Part shown: positions 43,858 to 55,484 of the stretch, piece after piece
How the letters are laid out: the number at the start of each line of letters is the position of its first letter
Position numbering within the stretch: position 1 is the stretch's first letter
Origin: Aquatica leii
Taxonomy: Eukaryota > Arthropoda > Insecta > Coleoptera > Lampyridae
Assembly (NCBI GenBank): GCA_035610365.1
Contig: CM069435.1
Coordinates: 62,369,389-62,433,388 of the forward strand
DNA: 64,000 bases
Reading direction: 5' to 3'
The notes under the pieces: generated by a model
The model's input: only the letters and a program-made list of their open reading frames with translations
The model's database searches: none
What the model was told of the DNA's origin: nothing
Translations under genes and position numbers: made by a program

Positions 43858-46800
43858 ATGTAAAGTCAATCAATTGTTTTATTTAATATATATATATCTA
43901 TTTTTAGTTTTTACAAACTTTTTCATTATAGTCTTTAATTGACCTCACAATTGGTTTTTACTTTTTCTTTTAAATGCTATAAATCCGTAACATTATTTTT
44001 ACAACATTATGATTAATGCATCATCTGAAAACAGTAAACATAAAACACTAAAATCTATTATTTAGTTCAAATCCACAAATCCAATCTAACGAATCATACA
44101 CAGATTCTTTAAAATTACTGTAAACTTCTTTATTTTTATGTTTACTGGTTGGTCGAATTTCAAGTAAAGGCTGAGGACGAGCATTAAATTTAAATTCTAG
44201 TTGTGTAAACAATTATGAGCTATTTATTTTTTAACGTGTTGTACCACAGTTATTATAAAACAAAAACGATAAGTCGTCTCTTACAAATGAATATTATCGA
44301 TCAACTAAGAAAATCGACTGTAAAGTTTGTCATATGTGATAAGAAATTTGTATTTAACACACACGTGCTGCGAAGATAACGATAAATGACGTAAGTCACG
44401 TAAGTAATATAAGCATTGCACTCAAAGATAATTGCACTAAGTATTATTTTTGGCGTAGGCGGCCCGGCTGAAGACCCTGCAAAAGCATTTAAACATTTAC
44501 TTATCTTCTTTTCTAACTAGCATAAAATTGTATTATGTGTGTCTCACTGTTGATTACAATAACTATCATTGTAATATAATGTAAATGCGGGCACAAGTAC
44601 GTGTCAGCCTCGGGTAAATTCGCAAGCTTCCGTATAAATTGTAATTGTAAATTGGCAATTAGTTAAACGCATAAAATTTAAACGTTGATAATTTGATTTA
44701 AACGCAAATTTTCTGTAATTTTAAAGCAAATAAAATACCTTTATTATTTATTTTTGGAGGGTCATTGACCAAATGACCTAATAAATTAATTACAGATAAA
44801 AATGGCTTTTAAGTTTTATGTAGAAAGTTAAATAGTGATCATTTGAAAAATCTACGACAAATCTTAACTTTACTGAGTTTTCTTAAATTGCTAATTAATG
44901 TAAAAAAAATAGTGTACAAAAATTGAATAGCAAACATGTATATTAATAGGTGATAGAGCCTAGTGCTCATTCTCCTTTATATAATTCTACTTATAATCAC
45001 CACCAACATAAAACTAGTCAGAGCTTTTCGGTAAACAACTCATGATAAACAAATCTATGTATTATTTTGTGTTAGTCGAAAAAACTATGAATGCGTATAG
45101 TGTTCGCAAATGTGTAATAAAGGACACTAAAATTAATTATTGTTTGTATTTACCAAAATTAATTGAGAAATTCGTCTTAGCATTAATAATTACAAAAAAC
45201 GTATTAGATTTGATTGTTAAATGTATATCATAAGAACATTTTTTTGAGATTTTTATATGTTTTTATAAATTTGATTTAAGCGTTTGTGCTTATGAGCACC
45301 CTATACGAATTTAATTTTAGAAAAATATTAGAAAATTTTGAGTTTACACATAATTGATTTAATGTATACGCGTTTAGTTAAAGTGAAAAACTACTATTTT
45401 GTAAACGCGCTGTATTTGCTTATACACTCGTAGTTTAACTTAAGGTAAAATGACAAAAAAAAGAAAAAAAAACATTTATTTTATGTTTAAAAACAGAAAA
45501 GCTTTTAACACTGATAATTGTACAATCTATAACGCTAAAATGGTTTTAACGACATATAAAAGTGGGAAAATTTATTTGTGTTTTTGAAATATAATAGATG
45601 GATTTGATGCTGTCGTTATATCAGTCAACACACGCTGTTTCATTCAGATGAAATCGTAGTGTACAACGTAATTTCCACTAACCTGCGGGTAATAAAACAG
45701 GAAAACGAATGAGGCGGCAATTAATTGCTATACCAAAGCTTGTCAGACACGAAAATTTAATTTATCATATTTCTTTTCCAATCTGTCATTGCATCGCATT
45801 TATAATAAAAGAATTCTGCAACAGAATACACTTATTTCTAAAGAAGGAGTCTTATATAAAGAAAGTATAGCATAGATTTTCCAGTCAATATTTGAACGTC
45901 CACTTTGATTTCCGTCAGTGAAAGTTAACTATTCGACGTGATTCTCAATAAATCTTATTGAAGACGTTGATTTATATTTCTGTGCTAAACTCACATTTGT
46001 TCAGTTTTGGTATACATATATATTTTACGGGTTTAATTATTATAGTATTTGCATTCATATCTAAAATAAATTAAATATGAAATGATGTACCTACTTTGTT
46101 TATATTCGGGTAGCAGACGGAAGTAAACAAAGTTAAAAATTTTTAGTACACATAAACAAGTGGTATTTTAAAAGGTTCAATATTATACAATCACCTTGTA
46201 GTGCTAAAACTGCTTACGATACTAAAAAGAGCTACCGACCAAATATGAAACACTTTTAAACTAGTGAAGCATAAAAATGGTGTAGCTGTACAAAGCAATA
46301 ACCTTCTATCTGCAAACTGCAGATTCTCAATATAAAGTAATATAGTCACATGAAAAAGAGAGCTAGGTTGATAGCGTACACATTTTTCCAGAAACATTTT
46401 ACTATTTTATTTTTTTTTATCCGTTAAAAATACAACTGCAAATAAATTAAAATATTAATAGTCTTTGTATACAATCGCAAAGCAACTAACACAGTAAAAA
46501 TTATATTTTATTATACTGAAAAATTATATTTGAGATGATACTCACAGGGTTTTATATAAATACAAAAACTAAATAAAAAAATATATAACATAAATTGATA
46601 GATAGCAACTTAGTGGTACACAAAATTAAACATTAGAAGAAAACAAGAAAGGGAAAATAAACACGTACAAAACATAACATATACAACACGTTTATTAAGA
46701 CGTGTCGAAACGTTAAACCACAAAGAAGACAATAGCACGAACGTTGTTAAGCTGTACAAAATAAAACAAAATTAACAAAATAATCCAATTTTTTTCTAAT

Positions 46801-46880
46801 ATAAAATATAAAACATGCATTTCAAGATAGTTAATTGTCATTTTTATAAATCATTTACCGAATACTTTTCCATTAAAGTA
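43858..46880. other. Long AT-rich spacer
   Basis: No coding sequence or repeat family recognised. It contains an AT microsatellite-like ATATATATAT at about 43888 and a short GC patch at 44456-44482. Confidence 0.5.
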
Positions 46881-47080
46881 CATATACAGGGTAATTCACG
46901 GTATACCGTTGTGAATATTGTGGTCAAAATATGTGACTTTCAAAAAACTTTACTTTTGGGATATTTAAGGTCAATTATGATTACTTTTTATAATTACTTT
47001 CATATTATACAGGATGTTGCAAAGACCGTAAAAGTATCAAAGTTGTGTTTTTTTAAATAAAACCCTCTGTATATTATTAC
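46881..47080 (+). repeat. Mariner-type terminal-repeat debris
   Basis: Three ends of the ATACAGGG type occur within 200 bp: ATACAGGGTAATTCAC at about 46883, ATACAGGATGTTGCAAAG at about 47009 and the reversed ACCCTCTGTAT ending about 47075. Ends of this type also border the element at 53303-54984. Confidence 0.5.
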
Positions 47081-47211
47081 ATTTTTGGATTTTGCGATCA
47101 AAATAAGAGTGTGTTTTAATAACGTTTGTATAACATACCTACAATAAATAATAAATAAAACAAGTAGATTAAAAGAATTAAATTTTATAATAGACCCCTT
47201 TACCAAAAGTA

Positions 47212-47415
47212 ATGACACCAAATCTTTTTATAAGGATACATACAAAGAATTATCTACAATACGCTACCGACAACACCACACGATATGAGAAGACGCATAA
47301 GAAACTTTTGGAAACTGTAACTTTGTACATGTGGTCTAAAGTTATCAGTTGTTCTCAAAAACAGATATCCAATTGTGTGAAAATGGACGGTCGACATCTT
47401 GAACATCTGTTATAA
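47212..47415 (+). pseudogene. DDE_3 transposase C-terminal tail
   Basis: Open frame of 67 codons ending VISCSQKQISNCVKMDGRHL followed by EHLL and stop. The ending R...(C/N)C....GRHFEHLL is characteristic of a large insect mariner-like transposase family and recurs at 54197 (HGSVFKHLL). The preceding part is not assignable. It lies just downstream of the terminal-repeat debris at 46881-47080, in the same orientation. Confidence 0.5.
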
Positions 47416-47813
47416 ATATTTTGTTATTGTTTCATGTTATCGTTGGTATGTTATTATCATTATTGCTGGTATAGCCTGTTGGATAAAAATTACGTTCCAA
47501 GTTTCTAAACATTTGTAAAAATATTCTTCATTATTATTCTACTATATATTTTTAAATACAACAAGCAACTAGATTAATCAGAACTTTTGTAAAAAACATC
47601 TAATAGTAAAAAAAAAATTATTTGGCGTATTCTATAAAAACGGGGAGAACATTCTAATACTATTTGATAGGTAATTGAAAAACAAATTTTATGGTATATT
47701 AAATAATAGGGCGTTCTATTTAAATTACTCAAGTTATAGTTACTTAAATTTAAAACTCCAGTATTTACTCTAATTAGTTTTAATGCTTTGTTTAAGAGGG
47801 AAAAATAAACTGT
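47416..47813. other. AT-rich spacer
   Basis: Nothing recognised. Confidence 0.4.
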
Positions 47814-47929
47814 TTAATACTATTTATGTGGCAACGTTTTGTGCTGCAAATAAGCACTTCGTCAGGGCAACAAATAGGTTACTATGTAATTATCCAACAA
47901 ACCATACGTTGCCATATAAATAGTATTAA
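47814..47929 (-). repeat. Long hairpin (24-bp arms, 68-base loop)
   Basis: Arms 47814-47837 and 47906-47929 are complementary with a single mismatch (TTAATACTATTTAT-R-TGGCAACGT). On the minus strand the loop region holds CTGACGA (47859-47865), then a GTGCT/AGCAC stem and AAAAC. It abuts the hammerhead repeat locus. It looks like a degenerate relative of a hammerhead or a Penelope end structure, but the GAAA core is not intact. Confidence 0.6.
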
Positions 47930-48002
47930 GTGGTTTGTTTTACTTCTCCTAAGCAAAAAATTAAAAATAGTTAGCAAAGACATAGACCAAAGATTAAGAA
48001 TT

Positions 48003-48572
48003 TTAACTGTAAATAGCTATAAACGACAGAAAATACGTTGAATTAGTTTAACACCCGCGAAATTCAAAATCAGTTTTGAATAATTCGTCGGGATAAAACC
48101 ACAACGTAAAAAGACATAGGGGGTAAGCAATGTCAATGCAACTGTGCAAACCCTACCAGAGTGAACTACTAGACAGCCGTTTCGCCCTTTTGGGGCTCAT
48201 CAGTAGTAGGAGATACACTCTAATGTTGTTCCCACAATTGCATTGACGCCCCTTATAGCTTATATTTAAGTACGACAAAGTTACAATTCAAAAGTGTTTG
48301 ATGGCAGAGCCATCTGATAGTATAATTCTACTATGTGTCTATAGTTAACTGCAAATAGCTATAAACGACGGAAAATACGTTGAATTAGTTTAACACCCGC
48401 GAAATTCAAAATTAGCTTTGAATAATGCGTCGGGATAAAACCACAACGTAAAAAGACATTGGGGGGTAAGCAATGTCAATTATCGTCGTTTATAGCTATT
48501 TACAGTTAACTATAGACACATAGTAAAATTATACTATGAGATGGCTCTGCCATCAAACACTTTTGAATTAAG
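48003..48572 (-). mobile_element. Retrozyme-like / Penelope pseudo-LTR repeat carrying a hammerhead ribozyme
   Basis: A 342-bp unit (48003-48344) is followed by a second partial copy (48345-48482, about 95% alike). The segment 48483-48572 is then the inverted copy of 48287-48373, with the arms separated by about 110 bases. The unit has no open frame of note and contains one hammerhead ribozyme on the minus strand. Tandem units of this size with a minimal type I hammerhead are known as metazoan retrozymes, and equivalent units form the pseudo-LTRs of Penelope-like elements; inverted partial copies at one end are also typical of Penelope insertions. No reverse transcriptase lies directly beside it, so this is either a non-autonomous retrozyme or a stripped Penelope end. 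Confidence 0.75.
48166..48209 (-). ncRNA. Type I hammerhead ribozyme
   Basis: On the minus strand: CTACTA (stem I 5' side), CTGATGA core, stem II GCCC-CAAAA-GGGC, GAAA core, a 2-bp stem III (AC...GT) with the 4-base loop GGCT, the cleavage triplet GTC, then TAGTAG (stem I 3' side). Every invariant core base is present, stem I is six perfect pairs and stem II four. Cleavage would fall after the C at 48172. The very short stem III with a tetraloop is the form reported for Penelope-like elements and retrozymes, which generally works as a dimer. Such a ribozyme would cut tandem transcripts into unit-length 342-nt RNAs that can be circularised. The match is structural and seen directly; activity is inferred. 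Confidence 0.9.
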
Positions 48573-51500
48573 AATTTTACCCAGCACTTAAGAACAGGCA
48601 GTAAATTGGCAGACCAAATAATTACTTTTACCAAACTCTTTTTTACAAATTGCATTAAAGACATCGGAATCAACTAGTATTAATCGTGTCAGAGCTTGTA
48701 ATGTTTTTGTTACTGTTATTATTTGATTTTAAATTATCTATATTATTTTAACTAAATGTTGCGTGTAAACCTTCTTTTATTTTTATTTTGTGGAGTCGCT
48801 ACTTTTTAGAGCAAGGTCGCCTTGAGATTCATTTGGTACTGAGCATTTGAGTAGTACGCATGTGGTACTTCTTTTTGAAGCCATGTAGCTTTTATTTTAC
48901 CTTATATCTACAATATCTTTATTTAAAAAGTCTGTGTTAATAATACAGACTTTTTTTGTACTGATTTTGTCTTTAATGAGGTTGTCGTTACCTTTGTGAT
49001 TTGAGTAGATTTGGTGTATAAATAACACCATAAATGCCAATTATCCAAATTGATTTTCTTGAAGAAAATACACCTTGGTCATCGATTCTTGATGGGAAAT
49101 TTCCCAAGGCTATTCGCCAACATTAGCTCTGCATTCCGTTGGATGACATCAACGTGAAATTTGATCTATATGCGTGAGTTACTTATAATATCTATCTAAA
49201 TTCCCTTCGTTGATTAAAAACTGCTTCATCAACGAACTTGGTTTTTCTTCTTACGAAATAACTTACACTTGAACGTAACTTATTAAATACTAAATAATAA
49301 AATTCTCTAATTAATATAAAAATTTAATTTGCGCACCGCAAATATTTAAATTAACTTAATTCAAAATTGTTTTTCTTATTATATGTAAAGAAATACCGGT
49401 ATTATCTTAGTTTTAAGTTTAATTAATTAAATATTAAAAATTTCTATTCTTAGTTTTAAGTAATATCTTACTGAATTTTCCCTTTTTGTTTTGTTTTGTT
49501 TTTGAATATAGGATTATCACTATCTTTTGAGATTGACAATTTTGACAATTTTGACAATTTTTTTAATTGTGTAATTAATTTCTTTACATCGTTTGTTAGC
49601 GCACTCTTTGCTTATTTAAATTACCTGAGTTGCGCTACAAGCTTTTAATAAAGAAAAATTGGAATTTTCTTACACACTTTAATTTATTTAACAAGAATAT
49701 TTAACGCTGATAAAACTGACATTACAACAGTACAACGCTTAAACAAAATTTACGCTAAAAAAGACAAAAAAAACGTTTTTTTTTACTGAGGATAACGAAA
49801 AACTACTACAGTTTTGTGTTTATTCACTAAGTCTGAAATTTATTTGAAGAGTAACGGACATCCAGGAGGTGTTTATAGTTGCTCAGATAAAAAATGTTTT
49901 TGTTACGTTCCATTAGTAATAACGTTTCACATTTTTGTTTGCTAATCAAATTTTTGACACGACACTGGTTAGATATTTTTACGTAATTTGACATCCACGG
50001 TTGAGTTAGGTTGTCGCGTAGTGTGTTCGGGTATTTTTCTGTTTGACTTTGATGTAAACAGATTGGTTTTAGTAGAAACCTTGTCCGTTTGATTGTAACT
50101 AATTTCTTTTATTTAATTTAGCATCGACGTTATTATTATGATTGTAGCGTGTTACTGCTAACGCTGGCGCGAACAAACATAGGCTGGGTAGCAATGCGAA
50201 AAAAAACCCAAGTCGACTAGGCCAACAGAAGCAGGCCAACTAGCTCCAGTTGTGAGGGCGTTGATAATAATTTTCTTTATTTTTCAAGAAGATTCAATTA
50301 TAAGGGCGCCACCGAATTAACCTCAATTCGCAAACGTAACCCGGAACGTTTCCCAGGTCTGCGGGTACCTAGCACTATATTTCCGTCTATGTAAAGCCTA
50401 CTAATATGGATACCAACTACAAGCACTAAAAGCTTTCTTTTAAGGGTGGGAAAAATTAAAATAGCAGTAAAAAGCGTTAAGCGACAAAAGGAATATTAAT
50501 TAAAGTTTTAAAGCAAAATTAAACAAAATACAGATAACGCAGTTGCCTGTTTTCCGAGTATACACATTAAAATATGTTTAAACATAACAATAAAAAAAAA
50601 CTAAAACGGCCCAAATCAATCTCGATATAAACGCTTGTATCGTTACATGCCGTACGCTAATGAACTATATCTATCTACGCATAAATTTTGAAGGAATACA
50701 GGTAATTGTGCTTAACTAATAATAACTACGCATGCTCAAGTACATGCCATGCTTAACGAACTAAATTAATAAAAATAAAATTTAGAAAGTTTTATAGCTT
50801 ATCTTGGGTTCCTGAATCTGCGGTAAATTAACCAGTACAAGTAGCAAGAATTTAGGTTCCTCCCGTAGTAGCAGCAACAATAAAACCACCAAACATTAAC
50901 TGGTTGAATCACGCCTACTATCTCTGACAATTAAAGTCCTTGCGTGGGGATACAACTTCCGTTTCGCTACTAAACTACCTCAAACGAAGCTAATGCAGAT
51001 GCGCAAGACAAAAGTACAAACCATCGCTTACCGGAAACGGTTACCTAATGACATGCGAATTACAATACGCAAAAAAAAATCTAAGAGTAGCCAAACAGTC
51101 CTTACAGAGTTATGATTAATCTAAAGGTACTACTGCTTCGAAATCCGCTAATGCGAGTGAAGACACTAAAACTACTATCGGAATTCTTCATAAAAAGCAA
51201 GTAGTAGGCGAATTTTGAAATTTTAAAATCCCAAACTAGTGGATGCATCAACAAAATGCAGCTGGTTCCAAAAATTCGCTGTACTCGTTTTGTATATAAA
51301 AATGGTTACCTCTTAATGCATTTTTATCTTAAAGCATGCGTATAACGTAAAGTTGGTTTAACTTGTAAATAGTGTTTCACGTCCCGGAAAAAGCATAGAA
51401 AATAACTAATGCGTCGAAAAATATGGATAAGATTAATTAAACAAAATGATTGTAACAAGCGGTTTGAGTGAAATGAAGATCTCCTATTTGTACAATTTGA

Positions 51501-52815
51501 TAAGATTTTCTTGCTGCGCCGTCTCTCACAGATAAATAGTTACCGAACGTCATTTTTCTTTTGCTAATTTAAAATTTCGTTATTACAAATTTGGTGGAAA
51601 GTCAAGGTTTTCTTTTTAACCCCGCTTCTGAAGGTGAATGTAGTATTTTCTTGAAATCATGTCGCACGCCTAATACACCGATTAAACCGATAAAATTAAT
51701 TTGAACATGAATATCTGTGAAATATCGTTAATAATGTGACATGTAATTTATCTAGTTTTATATTATCTACTAAGCCTTAAACGTTATTAATTTTTTTTGC
51801 GTTATTACTTGTATTGTAAGTTCTCAGCTGCTTTTAATTTATTTTAGGATAAGTGTTATTAATACCGTGTCAAAGTTTAGCAAAAAAAAAAACAAGTTTA
51901 ATCACAGGTTTTCACGGCTTGCGTTTTCCTTCTGGATAATTCCCGTGATGTCGTCATCACACAAACTGAGCTTTGGTCACACGTCGCAATGGATATCTTT
52001 AGAACCCGTAACAAACTGATAGATTGCGCCGTGAAGTCTTGCTCTTATAGACTTGCCTCCGGTCTATTTTGAATAAAAACAGTTTTAATTCTATGAGCTT
52101 TTTTGGTTATAAGGATGGGTGCTTCAAAATACCATGTTAAGTTGTGGAAATTGTACCACAATAAAATTAAATACTGTGTACCGCGTTTATTAAGCTTAAT
52201 AGTTGCTTTGGGCACATTAATCTTACGTGCAAGGTCTAACTTTTTTGGTTGTCTTTCTCGTAAGTAGCGATCTTATGAATTGGAGAATTATTCTACGTTA
52301 TTGAAAGAAATTGTATGAAAGGATTAATTGGAGCTCGCTGATTAGTTTCACCTAAAGCATCTATCTATACACACTATGTTGAACAATTTGTTTAATTGGG
52401 AAGACCGACGTATTTTTTTTATTAATCACAGAAACACGTTTCTGTTTGAAATAATTACTTGTAATATTTGTTTGTTATAGTTTGTTTCAATTATTAGTAA
52501 ATTAAATGTAAGTACTCTTGTTGTTATAATTAAAGGTTGTAGATTTTTTTGCAACCAGTTTACAGTGAGTGAGCATGTTTCCACAATTTTCATACTTCAT
52601 TGTATCATTATTTAAATTTTCGACTAGATTGAATAGATAGATCCGGCAGCTGTAAATTTTTTTGTATTAATATTTTATATTGTTTTTTTAAGTTAAGCTG
52701 TCTAAACTTCTTGACGTGCATGAAACATAATTAAAATGTTTTTTTTGTTGACTAACATTAATTTGTGCTTGTTTAATGTTGTAAACTTCTTTATGTTACA
52801 AGTTAAAATCGCTTC
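48573..52815. other. Long stretch without recognised genes
   Basis: Mostly AT-rich. 48927-48957 is a clean hairpin (AAAAAGTCTGT, 9-base loop, ACAGACTTTTT). ATTTTGACAA is repeated three times at about 49530-49561. Less AT-rich patches lie at 50130-50410 (it includes AAGGGCGCCACCG) and 51890-52110 and could be remains of LTRs. An ATG-less open stretch at about 50900-51110 (…WGYNFRFATKLPQTKL…) has no similarity I know. Confidence 0.4.
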
Positions 52816-53163
52816 TTGTTTATCCGGCAAAATCGCACTTATTTTAATACTTACACCACTTATACCAAAATCACAAACGTTCAAAATATTATACAAAAAA
52901 AAATTCTAGTTTTAAAAACAGATAACATCAAAATAATTCTATATAACAAAAACATTATTTACAACATAATTTACATTAACACTAACACAATAAAAAAACA
53001 CGACGTAGTTCATAAGCTAGACTGTACTAGATGCAATGTGTGTTATAGTGAACAAACTAAACAGAAAGTTAAAAATTGGATTAACAATTATAAAAATGTC
53101 TGTAACGCAAAAAAGCTATACAGCTTTAGCCAGTACATCATATTGACAATCTTGCAGTTTTAG
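52816..53163 (+). pseudogene. Penelope-like GIY-YIG endonuclease fragment
   Basis: 115 open codons. The second half reads DVVHKLDCTRCNVCYSEQTK followed by QKVKNWINNYKNVC. This fits the GIY-YIG endonuclease of Penelope-like elements (VVYKI-C..C-x-(A/S)-YVGQTKR.L..RI.EH), with the first Tyr as His, the second motif YSEQT in place of YVGQT and the catalytic Arg weak. The first half is Asn/Ile-rich and not assignable. Degenerate and isolated. The adjacent sequence begins the mariner-type element at 53303. Confidence 0.55.
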
Positions 53164-53877
53164 ATGCAACAATAATTTAATAAAACGTTTTAAAAATAAT
53201 TACACATTAATAGATCTATAGAAATAACATCAATTTTAACGACATTAATAATTTAAATAATGTTTACAATAATTTAATTTCAAAAATTTTGGGATAACTA
53301 TACAGAGTGTGTCACGATGATAGTCTATTAGAGCTATCTCTAAAACTAATTGAAATAGAGTTTTTAAACATGACACATGCAAGACTTAGAATATGATTTT
53401 TTTAACTTAAATATTTTTAATAATGACCGACTTTCTCTTATACCAACAGCAGCTTTAAAATTTCTTATTTTAAATAAAACACCCTGTATATTTTTACACT
53501 ATTAAAATGTAAAACATCTAGGTGACGTTTCATAAGCAAACCCTTTACTGTGTGTTCACTGTTTAAGATATTTTAAAAATAATTTGTTGCATCTTTTGAG
53601 GGTGTTTATAACTTTGTCCTAAAACAGAAATTATTTTGAAATTTTAGTTTTAACGTAATTCACTCGTCGTCTTTGTCCACGTAAATTTAAAATTTCAATT
53701 TATTTATTTAAAGCACGTTGTATTTTACATTATTTTTGAATTCTACATAACATTTGCAAACATTGCCTAGTATAAAGTTTTTTCAATAAAATTTATTTAA
53801 ACTTAATTATAATTTACAAGTGTAACAAAATTTTACCACGTACGTGAGGCCCTAAAGTTATTCGCAAGCTATTAAAA

Positions 53878-54130
53878 AACTATGTATTTTGCTGCACATC
53901 CTAATTCCAGTTTACATAAATTATCTAGATTTATTACTGTGACATACAAGACCATACACAAAGTTTTAATAAAAGACAAATGGCAACCTTCTAAGTATTG
54001 CCAAGTCGAAAAATTGAAACCCACCATCAAATTTAAAAAAAGATAATATTTATTGACGAGGCCAGATTCAATAAAAATGGAGTATACCACCGGCATAACA
54101 CATTGGTATTGTGCAGTTAAGAATAACAAA
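53878..54130 (+). pseudogene. Mariner-type transposase, N-terminal part
   Basis: The plus strand reads MYFAAHPNSSLHKLSRFIT, then TIHKVLIKDKWQPSKYCQVE (helix-turn-helix region), then IFIDEARFNKNGVYHRHNT, which holds the first catalytic Asp and is the counterpart of FTDEATF.NNG.VNRHN. Interrupted between these blocks, and it ends in stops. Confidence 0.65.
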
Positions 54131-54196
54131 ATTTAATGTTTGTACACTTATGATAACAATCTGAATTCCAAACATTATTGCAACATTTTAAGAATA

Positions 54197-54520
54197 AAAA
54201 AGTTATAATAAGTGCTTAAAAACACTGCCATGGTCTAGACATTTATCTATTCTTGTAAGCAAGTTTTCATTTACTCCATGTTGAATTTTGTCCTATTCTA
54301 AAACATAAAAAGACTCTTTAGGTAATCCCAAATAAAAAATCTGTAGGGGTCAAATCCGGTAAACGAGTCGAATTTCAAACATTCTATAAAGAATGTTTCT
54401 AACATTATAGGCGTTGTGTATCGGCGCTTCATCCTGCTGGTACCAGGTTTCTCCAGCTTCAGGAACTAGAAAATCATTCAAGAAAACTTTAATATCGTTT
54501 TTCATGTTTAGTTGTTCGAA
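54197..54520 (-). pseudogene. Mariner-type transposase, C-terminal part
   Basis: The minus strand reads DIKVFLNDFLVPEAGETWYQ, QQDEAPIHNAYNVRNIL (second catalytic Asp in QQD-A-P-H), then after stops VNENLLTRIDKCLDHGSVFK and HLL before a stop, the family's usual ending. The third acidic residue region is lost. Confidence 0.65.
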
Positions 54521-54984
54521 TTATAAGCGTTATAGATTGTTTTGTTTTTTATTTAAATAAATATTAATTTTGTTAAGTGATTGTTTATTTTAACGTATTC
54601 TTTCAAAACCTTAGTAAAAATACATATAATTTTACTTACCCTAATGATATGCTTTTAAAAGTTATGTAGAATTCAAAAATAAAATAAAATGCATCTAAAA
54701 CAAAAATATTTCATAAACGGTAAACACACAGTATAAGGTGCGCTTATGAAACTTAACCTAGAATTCAACAATCATTCCAACATTGTAAAAATATACAAGG
54801 CGTTTTATTTAAAATAACCAAATTGATAGCTACTTTCGGTATAAACGGAAATCGGTCATAATTAAAAATATTTTAGTTAAAAAAATCATATTCTAAGTTC
54901 TACATGTGCCATGTTTGAAAACTTAATTTTAGCTAGTTCTAGAGATACCTCTAATAGGCCATCACCGTGACACACCCTGTATTG

Positions 54985-55484
54985 GTTGTAAAAATTTGCG
55001 GATCAATTTTTCTGTTATATCTTTTATTTTATATATTTTCCTAGACATTCAATAATTTTTCTTTATACATTACTTGTCAATTGTTTGTTGAACGTTTGTG
55101 TCCCATGTTATATTTAAAAATTTTTATTTTTTTATCTTTCGTAATTATAAGAAACTCTAGTCATTAAAGTTGCTTATGTTTTGGTCTGGTAAAAAAAGAC
55201 TAAATTAAATTAGTTTGCTCCTCCTACGCGAAGAGTTTAAATTAATTATCGCTACAAAATTTAAAATATTTATGTTGACATTTAAACAAAAAAGTCATAT
55301 TTATTAAAATATATTAACGTTTATAATTTTTGTGTAATTACTGAATCTAAAACTGATCTAGGTATTAGATTTTTTTAATTATAAATGTATACAAGTATAA
55401 ACTATAAAAAAAACTAAAGCATTGCATTTAGATTTAACAGTTTTCATATTTATACTTATTTATCTTGTTTGGCTGTTGTTAGTA
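54985..55484. other. AT-rich spacer
   Basis: Nothing recognised. Confidence 0.4.

Larger units (their letters stand above)
53303..54984. mobile_element. Mariner-type element with long inverted ends and transposase halves in opposite orientation
   Basis: The left end ACAGAGTGTGTCACGATGAT and the reversed right end ACAGGGTGTGTCACGGTGAT match, and the similarity continues inward for 300 bp or more (CTATTAGAG, TATCTCTA, AAATATTTTTAAT, TTTCATAAGC, TTTTTGAATTCTACATAAC). ATACAGGGTGT ends belong to insect mariner-like families. Between them the left half carries the N-terminal part of a DDE_3 transposase on the plus strand, and the right half carries its C-terminal part on the minus strand, so the interior is not that of a simple element. 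It is probably two copies joined head to head, or one copy with an internal inversion. Confidence 0.7.

Noticed and set aside
49530..49561. Triple ATTTTGACAA, considered as a CRISPR-like or regulatory repeat
   Set aside because: Only three adjacent copies without spacers; a simple microrepeat in eukaryotic DNA.
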